The notes: generated from the letters alone by a model not told the origin. A DNA stretch of 64,000 nt from Serripes groenlandicus (GCA_031761405.1 JASEVX010000006.1:28353533-28417532); one strand, 5' to 3'. Positions 23,401 through 31,725 are shown, numbered from the stretch's first letter. Made by a program: numbers and translations.

Positions 23401-26400
23401 TCTTTTGTCACTATGTTTTCAAAAAGCCTTCTGCTGCAGAGGCGTCAGAAAGCATCTATATGAGGGAAAAGGTTAAAAAAAAAGAATTGTTGCAGATGTA
23501 TCAAATTGCGCACGCATGTGGGAATAGGTTAAACACTTACCTCTGTATATATCTTTTCCCATAGTGGCATCTGCATTGTGATACCCATGGATATAATGTA
23601 GACGATTTGTAAGGAACACACTGTAATATAACAGACAGCAATAATCAGCAATAGCAAAAGGGCCATATTTTCATGTTCAACCTGTGTTATTAGGTCACCT
23701 CCATTAACAGACAGCCTGTGTTAAGCAGCCACTTCAACACCAAGTACCAAATCCCCAACGATAACCCACTCGGTCATGTCGGATTCCTTGAGTATGAGGA
23801 TGTAGAAAAGTCCCTAGACAGAATTCCAAATAAAGGTATTTCATGATCTTAACCCTGCATGTATGACAATTCTGCAGCAGATGACTTTGAAAAAAATATT
23901 GGCAAAAATGTGAGACATCTCCATGAAAGAGTTTAATCATTGAAAATAATGTGGCAAAAGGGAAAATGTTTTCAAAAGTTGTCTGCTGCAAATGCATCGA
24001 AATGCGTCTGGGAAACAGTTAAACCTTTTTTGATCTCCAAACCGTTTGTACTCAAAAGTCATTGAGCTGACCTGACCCTTGCACTCGCAAGCAGGTAGAT
24101 AATATTATGATACCTTCGCAAATGTCCGCTTCATCAGTCTCGCTATGTGCACAAACATAGACACAGAGGACTAGATAAGGAGGAGTAAATTTCTTATATG
24201 ATATCTCTCTTATCACTCATTAAAACCTATGCTTTGGGTACTCAAAAGAATCGTCTCACTCAGCTCTTTTTCCCACAATTTCTCTCTTTTTATGAAAGCA
24301 AAGCCTATGTTGTGGGTACTCAAAAGAATCGTCTCACTGAGACGATTCTTTTGAGTACCCACAACATAGGCTTTGGAGGTCAAATAAGGATTTTAGATCA
24401 TGAAAAATGCTCCTGTAGACAGGTAAACTGCTTATTATCAAACCTCTGATTGAACCATATCTACCTGTATTTGAGTTCAGTGGTCTGAATAAATGATTAA
24501 GGTGGCCATGATGAATTAATTTACACAATTATAGAGATATATGGGGCAAAGACCAACTTACTCCTTATTCTCTGGATATCTGCCGAGATACACCCAGTTT
24601 ATAACAGGATTTACAGTTTCATATCACTGACTTTACAAATTTATCATTTAAACTCTTTCCTGCATTACATCTGCCGATGCTTTCTAACACCTCTGCAGCA
24701 GAAGACTTTATAAAACATTGTGGAAAACAGAGAAAATTGCTCATAATGGTGACAAAACACCTGCACTTGCAGCATTCTCTTAATCTCCAAACTGTTTCGA
24801 GCTGTTGGTTAAATTCGTCCGTTCTTATGGATACAGTTGAGCGACGCTCTGTGAACACCATGCACGATTAGTTAGGATTCTGAAACTGTTGAAGCTCTTT
24901 TAACCTGGAACATCGTTGTTATGTATTTCAACGCCTACATGAGGTTTATAATGTTCTTGTAACCAAAGGCAAAGTAAGAGCGGGGCTAACATAGTTAAGG
25001 TAGCACTTCACCGTAAGTCTAAACATTTCGTGCATCTGCATTGTGATACCCATGGATATAATGTAGACGATTTGTAAGGAACACACTGTAATATAACAGA
25101 CTGCAATAATCAGCAATAGCAAAAGGGCCATATTTTCATGTTCAACCTGTGTTATTAGGTCACCTCCATTAACAGACAGCCTGTGTTAAGCAGCCACTTC
25201 AACACCAAGTACCAAATCCCCAACGATAACCCACTCGGTCATGTCGGATTCCTTGAGTATGAGGATGTAGAAAAGTCCCTAGACAGAATTCCAAATAAAG
25301 GTATTTCATGATCTTAACCCTGCATGTATGACAATTCTGCAGCAGATGACTTTGAAAAAAATATTGGCAAAAATGTGAGACATCTCCATGAAAGAGTTAA
25401 ATCATTGAAAAAAATGTGGCAAAAGGGAAAATGTTTTCAAAAGTCGTCTGCTGCAAATGCATCGAAATGCGTCTAGGAAAGAGTTAAAACCTTTTTTTGA
25501 TCTCCAAACCCTTTGTACTCAAAAGTCATTGAGCTGACCTGACCCTTGCACTCGCAAGCAGGTAGATAATATTATGATACCTTCTGCAAATGTCCGCTTC
25601 ATCAGTCTGGCTATGTGCACAAACATAGACACAGAGGACTAGATAAGGAGGAGTAAATTTCTTATATGATATCTCTCTTATCACTCATTAAAACCTATGC
25701 TTTGGGTACTCAAAAGAATCGTCTCACTCAGCTCTTTTTCCCACAATTTCTCTCTTTTTATGAAAGCAAAGCCTATGTTGTGGGTACTCAAAAGAATCGT
25801 CTCACTGTAGGTCAAATAAGGATTTTAGATCATGAAAAACGCTCCTTATCTAGAGCTCTGTAGACAGGTGAACTGCTTATTATCAAACCTCTGATTGAAC
25901 CATATCTACCTGTATTTGAGTTCAGTGGTCTGAATAAATGATTAAGGTGGCCATGATGAATTAATTTACACAATAAAAGAGATATCATGAGGCAAAGACC
26001 AACTTACTCCTTATTCTCTGGATATCTGCCGAGATACACCCAGTTTATAACAGGATTTACAGTTTCATATCACTGACTTTACAAATTTATCACTTAAACT
26101 CTTTCCTACATTACATCTGCCGATGCTTTCTAACACCTCTGCAGCAGAAGACTTTATAAAACATTGTGGAAAACAGAGAAAATTGCTCATAATGACTATA
26201 CAATAAATGAGTAATTTCTTCTTTGCTACAATAATTTCAATCCCTATTCAATAATTATTCTTTTATTTATAGAAAGTTTTCATATTTTTGCCTAGATGTT
26301 GAAAAATTCGTCTGCTGCAAATTTGATGTATGTCGGGAAAATGTTAAAATTCTCTATAAATGAAAGCATAATAATTGAAAAGAGTTGAAAACATTGACGT

Positions 26401-29400
26401 AAATTTTTTTGCGCAATTTCACCTTTTGTCACATTGTTTTAAAAATCGTCTGCTGCAGAGGCAAAAGCGTCTACACAATGCATCTGTAAGAGGGAAAGGA
26501 TGAATTAAGGCAGGAACTCTACATATCTGACTATGAGCCACTAGAAAGTGTACCTAGTAAATTTATAAGTTCCACGTGACCATTTCCATGATACAGAAGA
26601 AGATAACGCAGTCGTTTATTTAAGTTATCGAACCTGACCAAGATATTCTGCCCATCAACATATTGTCTAAATTTGGTGGTGATCAAATAAAATGACTCAA
26701 GCGATATGGCTGATTATAGCATTTGTCCCGAGATATTATGCCCAAACACATTCTGACTAAATTTGGATTAAGGCTTCAAAAGTTATTGATCGGACAATAC
26801 CTATTTGAGATAATTTCTATAATTAAAGGGCAATAACCTCGACTGACTACAGCAATATGGCAGGTTATCAAATATGTCCAATTATTATGCCAAAACACAT
26901 TTTGACAACATTTGGTGGTGATTGGACAAAGGGTTCTAAAGTTATTGAGCAGACAAGATCAATTTTAGGTAATTTCTATAATTAAAGGGCGATTACTCTC
27001 GAGTGACTAGAGCGTTATGGCTAGTTATCAAACCTGTCTGAGATATTATGCCAATACACATTTTGACCAAATTCTGTGATGTTTGGACAAAGGCTTCTAA
27101 AGTTATTCAGCTGACTAGACCAATTTTAAGTAATTTCTAAAATTAAAGTGCAATAACTCTCGATTGACTAAAGCGATATAGATAGTTATCTAACTTGTCA
27201 AAAATATTATGCCAATACACATTCTGAATAAATTTGGTGATGATTGGACAAAGACTTCTAAAGTTATTTGGCTGACAACATACTGGACGACGCCCGACCG
27301 CCCGCTCACCCGCCTGTATGCCGCAGGTAAAACTATAATACGTTCCGTTTCTTCAAAACGGGCGTATAAAACGGAAGAAATTGCTCAAACTGACAAATCT
27401 CTTCTACTTGTTTTAACTTGGTATCAATATAATGATCGCAAAAAATGAAGAATCAGGTTAACCCTTTCCCTCATATAGACCCTTTCTGACGCCTCTGCAG
27501 CAGACGGCTTTTTGAAAACATAGTGACTAAAGAAGAAATTGCTCAAAACGAGCAATTTCTCCTTTTGCCACAATGTTTTCCACTTTTTGTCATAGGTTAT
27601 CCATTCAATTATGGAGATTTTCTATGTTTTGACAAAATACGTTCAAAGTCGTCTGCTGCAGAATTGTCATATGAGGCAAAGGGTTAAGAATATAGTTAAC
27701 CCTTTCCCACATATAACAAATCTGCAGCAGACGACTTTGTGAACATCTGGGCATAAATATGGAAAAACAATATGAATGTAAGTTTAAATATTGAATAGGG
27801 TTGAATACATTGTGGCAAAAAGGAGTTCAAAAATCAAAATGCGCCTTTATGTGAGAAAGGGTTAAAGATTAAAAGCTTATACTTACAATTTATGTACTAG
27901 ACAAAGCAATAAAAATGTCAAAGGTAAAAAAAACTAGACTTTTATTACACAATGTGTGGAGGGAGAAGAAAGTAAACAGTCATAAAAGTTTACAACTTGT
28001 GCTCAACAACACCTACAAACTTAAAAACTTTTTCACTAATACAAACGATTTTAGATATATATATGTTATAGTAAGAGCCAATCATTATACATTTGACAAG
28101 TTTGTGGGTCAAAGCTAAAGGGATCAAAACTAGATATTTTTCCTTTTCCCATCATGCTTTTAATTCTGTATCAAATCATACTCCAACTATTTTGATTTGA
28201 TAATGATATCATATTATAAAGAAATTAGGCAACTCAAATATCAGATTAGGTAAACAGCTAATACTCATGCAGTAAATTCATGCTTTTTAAGTGGCTGTTT
28301 TTAAGCCCCCTTTCTCAAATACAAGAAATCTCTGGCGGACTACTTCAAAAAACGTCAAGGCAAGACTATGAAAGATTTCTGTAAAATAAACATTATATTA
28401 TCGAATACAGCTGAAAAACAATGTGGTAAAGGATAAGTGGCTCCTTTTGCCATAATGCTTTCAAATGTTGACTGCTATAGAAGCGTCAGAAAGCATAATG
28501 TATGGGCTAAGTCAATTGTATCTGTTTTTCTGATAAATGAATCGTATTTCTAGACATGCAACATTTATCTGACCTTTGCCATGCAATAGCAATTGATTGA
28601 TTGTTTGGAGTTTTATTCCGCTAACAAGTTTGTATCATATTGCATATCTTAAATTTCAGTTGAGACTCGGCTGTGAGATAAGAAGAAATTCAAGTGGCAA
28701 CACTAAATTACTGTCAAGTGGTTACAGACAGCAAACATAAACACAGACAAAAACTAACAACATAGGATATTCAAGAGAAAGCTTCAAATAACTTCAGTGC
28801 AACATGATATATAGAGACATTAAAACAGTATGCAATTCAGAGTTCTAGTTGAGGACTATTTTCCATTCTTTTCCCTCAAAACTGTATTGTGTGTACCCAA
28901 ACAATAATCCTCTCACTGAGAAGACTTTGAAATACTCAAAAAATAATCCTAATTGAGTACATTTTGTATGAAGAGATATTTTGGGTAAAGATCAGTTCAT
29001 TCCTCCTCTAGGCCTCTGTGAAATTAAAGAGAATTAACCCTTTCCCACACATAACAAATATGCAGCAGACGACTTTGATAACATCTTGGAAATTATATTG
29101 GAAACTCAAACTCTTGATAATTGAAAATATATTTATTTAATAGAGTTTAAAACATTTTGGCAAATGAAGAAGTTGCTAATTATTATTTCCTTTTTACCCA
29201 CGATGTTTTCAAAAGTGGTTTGCTGAGTCAAAATGTGTCTCTAAGTGGGAAGGGGTTAACCCTTTCCCTCATATTGACGCCTCTGCAGCAGAGAGCTTTT
29301 TGAAAACATAGTGACATAAAAGAAAATTGCTCAAAACGACCAATTTCTCCTTTTGCCACAATGTTTTCAACTTTTAGTCATAGGTTACCCATTCAATTAT

Positions 29401-31140
29401 AGAGATTTCCCATTTTTCGACAAAATATGTTCAATTTCATCTGCTGCAGAATAATTATTGTCGTATGAGGGAAAGGGTTAACAAATAACAGGTGAAACAT
29501 ACTGATGACAGTATTCATGCACAAAATGCAACTGTAAAATAACACAATGAAAATATTACCAAAGATTATTGTTCTATATAAACTGGACCTATAAAACATA
29601 AATTTAAAGGGAAATTTATGTGTATTAATACATGTGTATCATTTATGAACAGATTCTGAGGTTCAATCAATGCCTTTCCAATAGTGTTGATCCTGTCAAA
29701 GATTATGAGAGATTGAGTGTTTGACTTGGGTTTCCAATTATGGCAAACAAGTAAAATTATAGCATATTTGATTATTTTATCATTTAAGTCTGGCTACAGA
29801 TGAAACTACAATTATACGTTTTTTGATCAAAGTTAAAGCTAAATTAATACAGTGGGACCTGTATTTAAAGACCACCCATGGGAAGAGACCAATTTGGTCT
29901 TTGATCACAGTTTTTTTGTGTCTATAATTGCAGGGTCATTTATGCAGAAATTGAGTAATTGGGAAATTAAATGTATGGTCGCTAAAGACAGGTAATTGCT
30001 GTTAAAAGGTTTTCTTTGGCACAGATTAAACTGTACTTATTTTTCAGGATTTTATGCCATTTTCAACAGTATTCCAGTTTTATCATGATGTTAACAGAAC
30101 ACTTTTACATGATCCCTGGGTGACAAAGCCTACCAAGCAAATTTGCTTTGTCAAATTGATAACAGATACTATTCTGATGGCAGGGTATCAATCCTGGAAT
30201 ATCAGTGGTCCCATATTCCAAGTGGTAACCAGACTAGACCACTGTTGATTCCTATGAAGTAAAAGGTTCTGGCACAGACAACTGTTCCTATCTGAGCCTA
30301 TCCATGGGAAAAGGAACAAGGTGGCTTTTGCAAACAGTATAGATTGAGATCAGCCTGGGCATCTGCACAGTCTGATTAAGATCTACACTGTTCACATATT
30401 ATATAAATAAGCCTGTTTAAAGCTGCTTTTAACTTGTGTTGATTCTTATAAGACTGAGCAGATGGATAGGGTTACCCCTACCCGGTAATATGAATCTACA
30501 ATGTTCAGAAATACTAATGTGTATTTGTATTTTCGCACAGATATCGCTGTACAAGTGTAGTTTGCCAGTGAAAGGGGCAAGGCTCTGGCAAAACTATTCA
30601 AGTTTTATATGAAGCCTAGGACTCCTATATATATTTGCTACATACAAAACATCTGCAGCGGACATTTTTTTTTGAAAACATCTTTGCAAAAATCTCTCAA
30701 AATGAAAGATTTATTATTGTATCTATGAAGAACACATTGTGGCAAAAAGGAGTAATTAAGCTATTTCTCCTATTGACAAATGTTTTCAAAATTGTCAACT
30801 GCAGAGGCGTCAGAAAGTATCTGTAAGTGGGAAAGGGTAATACTTACGGTTTGGGGTGTGGTTTGTGCCGTCTGGAAGGGGAGGAGGGACGACCCTGGGT
30901 GGGCTCGTCTAGATTCTTCCAGTGGTGGAACGAGTTGTATGTCGTCACCTGTCTATCCGGGGCCAGCCAGGCATTGCGTGCGTTATTACGTATACTCTCC
31001 AAAGTTCGTTGGTCCACAGGCGGGACGTTTCTCTCGGCTATTTCCTTCAATTTAGTTCTATCCATCGGATATGCGGATTGAGCCCGTCGGAGTCGGGTCA
31101 CTGGCTCTCCGTAGCCCGGTAAAATATGCCCAGTTGCCAT
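11228..31140 (-). CDS. Gene 1: seven-exon gene for an unrecognised 310-residue protein (complete)
   Basis: I do not recognise this protein. Exons (minus strand, in order) are 31140-30848, 23620-23541, 21328-21222, 19951-19873, 19076-19012, 18725-18632 and 11442-11228. Lengths 293, 80, 107, 79, 65, 94 and 215 sum to 933 nt, that is 310 codons plus TAG. Every junction has GT/AG and the carry-over phases (2,1,0,1,0,1) agree without adjustment, which is strong evidence for one real transcript. The product has no signal peptide or membrane segment. The N-terminus is basic (LRRAQSAYP near residues 17-25), residues 82-98 are Pro/Ser/Arg/His-rich, an acidic-basic helix with EEERQLRKAQREK follows near 131-143, and the last exon carries YGGYPPST near 249-256 and a Pro/Trp-rich tail. 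The composition is reminiscent of small axonemal or sperm microtubule-associated proteins, but that is only an impression. Introns 1 and 6 are each about 7.2 kb and full of transposons. Confidence 0.85.
11475..11772 (-). mobile_element. SINE in gene 1 intron 6
   Basis: A duplicated TTTAGTTTAATGTC tail, CACACAACATACTTTCAAAG body and B-box region TGAGTTTGAACCCCAGCTTA on the minus strand. It lies about 30 bp before the exon 7 acceptor. Confidence 0.75.
11949..12153. mobile_element. M1 MITE, diverged
   Basis: TTAACCCTTTTCAACATACA to ATGTGGGAAAGGATTGA. Confidence 0.6.
12595..12790 (-). mobile_element. SINE, second subtype, partial
   Basis: TTTTTACGCCGCCTTCAATA tail and body CCTGGGTAAATTTCCAGTAC, shared with 18245, 52022 and 63029. 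Confidence 0.6.
12951..13177. mobile_element. M1 MITE
   Basis: The right terminus GGGAAAGGGTTAA is intact; the left terminus is eroded; hairpin GGAGAAATTTTCTTC is shortened. Confidence 0.65.
13319..13538. mobile_element. M1 MITE, diverged
   Basis: TTAACCCTTTACCC to GGAAAGGTTTAA. Confidence 0.6.
13540..14213. other. Gene 1 intron 6, imperfect palindrome and dispersed repeat
   Basis: At about 13556-13672 GATATTTGTTTGTTTTGAGT and its inverse flank a short AT-rich centre. From about 14040 a dispersed repeat with GATCAGTTTGGGCATTTGCG begins, into which the pogo-like element is inserted. Confidence 0.4.
14712..16518 (-). mobile_element. MULE DNA transposon with 9-bp target duplication
   Basis: Terminal inverted repeats share TCTCGA..GTCCCACATTTTGATTTT (14720-14745 and the inverse at 16485-16512). 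The element is flanked by a perfect 9-bp direct repeat CGCTTGCAG at 14703-14711 and 16519-16527, the length expected of Mutator-like insertions. It carries the broken transposase on the minus strand and sits in gene 1 intron 6. Confidence 0.85.
15128..16128 (-). pseudogene. Mutator-like (MULE) transposase, frameshifted and internally deleted
   Basis: The N-terminal part (from Met at 16128) carries a FLYWCH-type zinc finger: VYWTCSNRAC supplies two cysteines and HHIHEP the histidines. A frameshift near 15626 switches frame, after which IYADGTFYTCPGLFYQFY gives the first catalytic Asp of the MULE DDE domain, followed by MYPLMFAFLPGKSEETY. At about 15428-15436 the frame changes again and the sequence jumps to GPRTTNNVEGWHSMLKKAV, a C-terminal MULE block. 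The middle of the domain, including the second Asp and the Cys/His region, is missing; by family comparison roughly 130-150 residues. The protein cannot be functional as it stands. Confidence 0.85.
17115..17328. mobile_element. M1 MITE
   Basis: TTAACCCTTTCCC to GGGAAAGGGCTAA, with hairpin GAAATGGCTCATTATGAGCA. Confidence 0.7.
17325..17554. mobile_element. M1 MITE, diverged, head-to-tail with its neighbour
   Basis: It starts in the end of the preceding copy and ends TGGGTAACGGTTTA. Confidence 0.6.
17655..17872. mobile_element. M1 MITE, diverged
   Basis: TTAACTCTTTCCCACCTGCA to CGGGAAAGGGTGAA. Confidence 0.65.
18245..18465 (-). mobile_element. SINE, second subtype
   Basis: GTTTTCAACAGTATTTAAGT tail, GGGTAAAATACCAGT body and B-box-like GGGTTCAATCCCTTAC on the minus strand at about 18428-18455. 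Confidence 0.65.
18470..18612. mobile_element. M1 MITE right half beside gene 1 exon 6
   Basis: AATGAGCAATTTATCC, TTGTCTGCTGCAGATTTG and TGTGGGTAAGGG. Confidence 0.55.
18632..18725 (-). CDS. Gene 1 exon 6
   Basis: The acceptor is TATTTTTCAG and the donor AGGG|GTAAGT. It reads SPVPQGFIEPSPRPQTAVPS then MHRWMKMAGPR plus one base. A partial M1 MITE abuts the donor side. Confidence 0.86.
18785..18968 (+). mobile_element. SINE filling gene 1 intron 5
   Basis: GTCTTCCACCAAATTGGCTA body and AGAAACGGTGTTAAACACCA tail. It makes up about 184 of the 286 bp between exons 5 and 6 and lies antisense to the gene. Confidence 0.75.
19012..19076 (-). CDS. Gene 1 exon 5
   Basis: The acceptor is TTATTATAG and the donor AAG|GTTAGT. 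It reads YKHEVVNAMRDYRDKDLLQV then SK, ending at phase 0. The following intron is only 286 bp and about two-thirds SINE. Confidence 0.85.
19107..19336 (+). mobile_element. M1 MITE, full length (230 bp)
   Basis: TTAA on both sides; hairpin GAAATTGCACAAAACGTGCA. It lies in gene 1 intron 4 next to exon 5. Confidence 0.9.
19336..19540. mobile_element. M1 MITE, degenerate left half
   Basis: AACCCTTTCCCTTGTACAGA directly abuts the preceding copy; the rest is only weakly similar. Confidence 0.4.
19625..19862 (+). mobile_element. SINE beside gene 1 exon 4
   Basis: AGCCAGTTGCTTGGACAAAT body and CAACCACAATCAATCAATAA tail, ending about 10 bp before the exon 4 donor region. Confidence 0.75.
19873..19951 (-). 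CDS. Gene 1 exon 4
   Basis: The acceptor is TATTTTAG|GCC and the donor GATT|GTAAGT. It codes for AALTEAIEDSNEAWGAQAWL then KIADDD plus one base. A SINE ends a few bases inside the downstream intron. Confidence 0.87.
19970..20045. mobile_element. M2 MITE fragment
   Basis: TAATCCTTTCAGTGCTGAATTCTTC and GGAAGAGTCCATAG resemble the M2 left end. Confidence 0.45.
20414..20600. mobile_element. M1 MITE, degenerate
   Basis: CCCTTTCCCAAATACAGACT and ATTATGACAAAAGGAGAACT are the recognisable parts. Confidence 0.45.
21222..21328 (-). CDS. Gene 1 exon 3
   Basis: The acceptor is TTTGTAG and the donor TAT|GTAAAT. One carried base completes Val125. It reads VDDSVPEEERQLRKAQREKY and ends in REPY at phase 0. 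This charged stretch is the best helix candidate in the protein. Confidence 0.85.
21436..22425 (+). mobile_element. SINE split by a mariner-like insertion
   Basis: The tRNA-like head with A-box AGTAGCTCAGTCTGTAGAG starts at about 21444, and the body resumes after the insertion at 22308 with GTGTGGAGTACTTGTG. A 25-bp segment (GTCATTTGCTTGGAAAGTAG..) is present twice around the insertion. Confidence 0.75.
21573..22305. mobile_element. Non-autonomous Tc1/mariner-like element, 733 bp
   Basis: Perfect 12-bp inverted termini CTGTATAAGTGG with TA on both sides (21571-21572, 22306-22307). Subterminal GTTTGCGAATT-type motifs occur inverted. No transposase frame is seen. Confidence 0.75.
22640..22845. 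mobile_element. Foldback element F
   Basis: The palindrome GGGTACTCAAAAGAATCGTC and its inverse meet near 22737 with a CAGTG-type centre; outer ends are AGAGCTCTAAATAAGG and CCTTATCTCGAACCTCTG. Confidence 0.8.
23100..23248. mobile_element. M1 MITE, degenerate
   Basis: TACTCTTTCCCACATACAAA and AAATTGATCATGTTGATCAT are recognisable. Confidence 0.45.
23247..23476 (-). mobile_element. M1 MITE, full length (230 bp)
   Basis: TTAA on both sides; hairpin AAATTGCACGTTTTGTGCAA. It lies in gene 1 intron 2 about 65 bp from exon 2. Confidence 0.9.
23541..23620 (-). CDS. Gene 1 exon 2
   Basis: The acceptor follows a long pyrimidine-rich run ending TATTACAG at 23621-23622, and the donor is GAG|GTAAGT at 23540. 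With two bases carried from exon 1 it reads PVFLTNRLHYIHGYHNADAT and ends R plus one base. A truncated copy lies at 25032-25085. Confidence 0.85.
23567..24748. repeat. Segmental duplication copy A, includes gene 1 exon 2
   Basis: It matches 25032-26194 almost base for base, differing by small indels. It contains most of exon 2, an M1 fragment (23850-24022), a complete F palindrome and the left part of another M1. Confidence 0.9.
24160..24430. mobile_element. Foldback element F with perfect 38-bp arms
   Basis: 24299-24336 and 24338-24375 are exact reverse complements around one C. A second half-arm GGGTACTCAAAAGAATCGTC lies upstream at 24238-24257. Confidence 0.85.
24749..25031. repeat. Repeat E, also at 34.2 kb
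   Basis: This 283-bp segment sits exactly at the junction of the two segmental copies and recurs nearly unchanged at 34230-34513. On the minus strand it has a short frame with STVSIRTDEFNQQLETVWRL that stays open in both copies. I do not recognise it. Confidence 0.8.
25032..26194. repeat. Segmental duplication copy B with truncated exon 2
   Basis: It begins within the exon 2 sequence (25032-25085 equals the first 54 bases of exon 2 plus its acceptor) and lacks the donor. The F element has lost one palindrome arm relative to copy A. Confidence 0.88.
26095..26346. mobile_element. M1 MITE, diverged, at end of copy B
   Basis: CTTTCCTACATTACATCTGC to TCGGGAAAATGTTAA; in copy A the same element is cut at 24748. 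Confidence 0.6.
26346..26510. mobile_element. M1 MITE, partial
   Basis: AATTCTCTATAAATGAAAGC, CGTCTGCTGCAGAGGC and AGAGGGAAAGGATGAA. Confidence 0.5.
26560..27310. repeat. Tandem array, ~163-bp unit, four to five copies
   Basis: Units repeat ATTATGCCAATACACATTTT, GGACAAAGGCTTCTAAAGTT and TAATTTCTATAATTAAAGGG, then end in CGCCCGACCGCCCGCTCACC. Same style as arrays 2 and 3 but a different sequence. Confidence 0.75.
27458..27687 (+). mobile_element. M1 MITE, full length
   Basis: TTAA on both sides; hairpin GAAATTGCTCAAAACGAGCA. Confidence 0.9.
27696..27865. mobile_element. M1 MITE, internally deleted
   Basis: TTAACCCTTTCCCACATATA to GAGAAAGGGTTAA; the hairpin is missing. Confidence 0.75.
27870..28305. 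other. Gene 1 intron 1, nothing assigned
   Basis: AT-rich sequence with no recognised repeat, exon or RNA. Confidence 0.3.
28308..28516. mobile_element. M1 MITE, degenerate
   Basis: CCCCCTTTCTCAAATACAAG, GGATAAGTGGCTCCTTTTGC and AGAAGCGTCAGAAAGC. Confidence 0.45.
28590..28650 (-). mobile_element. SINE tail fragment
   Basis: GATTGATTGTTTGGAGTTTT. Confidence 0.4.
28860..29010. mobile_element. Foldback element F, decayed
   Basis: TGTGTACCCAAACAATAATC, CTCACTGAGAAGAC and CCTCCTCTAGGCCTCTGTG. Confidence 0.5.
29034..29259. mobile_element. M1 MITE, diverged
   Basis: TTAACCCTTTCCCACACATA to GGGAAGGGGTTAA; shares its right TTAA with the next copy. Confidence 0.75.
29256..29481 (+). mobile_element. 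M1 MITE, near full length
   Basis: TTAA on both sides; begins at the TTAA that ends the previous copy. Confidence 0.88.
29482..30040. other. Gene 1 intron 1, nothing assigned
   Basis: AT-rich. No exon, RNA or clear repeat was recognised. Confidence 0.3.
30040..30245 (-). mobile_element. SINE, second subtype, diverged
   Basis: TTTTATGCCATTTTCAACAG tail and GATCCCTGGGTGACAAAGCC body. Confidence 0.5.
30625..30840. mobile_element. M1 MITE against the gene 1 exon 1 donor
   Basis: CATCTGCAGCGGACATTT to GTGGGAAAGGGTAA. Its end lies six or seven bases from the splice donor at 30847. Confidence 0.65.
30848..31140 (-). CDS. Gene 1 exon 1 (start codon)
   Basis: It opens at ATG 31140-31138 and codes for residues 1-97 plus two bases of codon 98. 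The donor is CC|GTAAGT with GT at 30847-30846. The frame is open throughout and locally GC-richer than the flanks. An M1 MITE terminus begins only six or seven bases inside the intron. Confidence 0.88.
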
Positions 31141-31560
31141 TTCGGAATTGTCAAATAAAGTGTTTACAGACTTTTCTTGTTTTTGCTACATCTGTTAATT
31201 ACGTTTCCGCTTTAAAATCCCTTAAAACATGTGGAATTAAATGTCAAAATTTATTATTGTTGACCCAGGCAACCACCGGATATGGGAATATTCGAATGAT
31301 GCAGGTGCGCGATCTTTCGCAATATTTCGGATATACAAGAATGATAAAACCCGGTCTTTTTCGGTACCAGCGCAAAATTATAGTTTGTTGAAGAAAAAAG
31401 CGTGACAAATTGTTGTAGGCGATAAATATAACCTTGAAACGATTGCTTTTGTTACATCGGTATCATCTAGCTTTGTCAACTTTTAGTTGTAAGATGAGAT
31501 TTTGTATATATGAAAAAAAGGTGCATTTTTTTATACTCGAACTTTACGCAGCAATCTTCA
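31141..31560. promoter_or_regulatory. Presumed gene 1 promoter and 5' UTR region
   Basis: Assigned only by position upstream of the start codon. It is less repeat-rich than the surroundings and slightly CpG-richer near 31260-31380. No TATA box or initiator is asserted. Confidence 0.3.
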
Positions 31561-31569
31561 CATGTTAAT

Positions 31570-31725
31570 GGCTACCTTTCTACGTCAACTATTTTGCCAA
31601 TTGTTGGAAGACGAATGACACTTGTCACAATGCATTTTGTCAAACATCGGAAAGCATGAATGGCTGCGGCGGCCATCGTCGTTACCAATGGAGCGATCGA
31701 GGCACGACATTTTACCGAGAACATT
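31570..31725 (-). mobile_element. SINE, partial
   Basis: GGAAGACGAATGACACTTGT and CAAACATCGGAAAGCATGAA, with a degraded head. Confidence 0.55.

Noticed and set aside
30780..31122. Plus-strand open frames over gene 1 exon 1
   Set aside because: They are antisense shadows of exon 1, which has a consistent spliced continuation.
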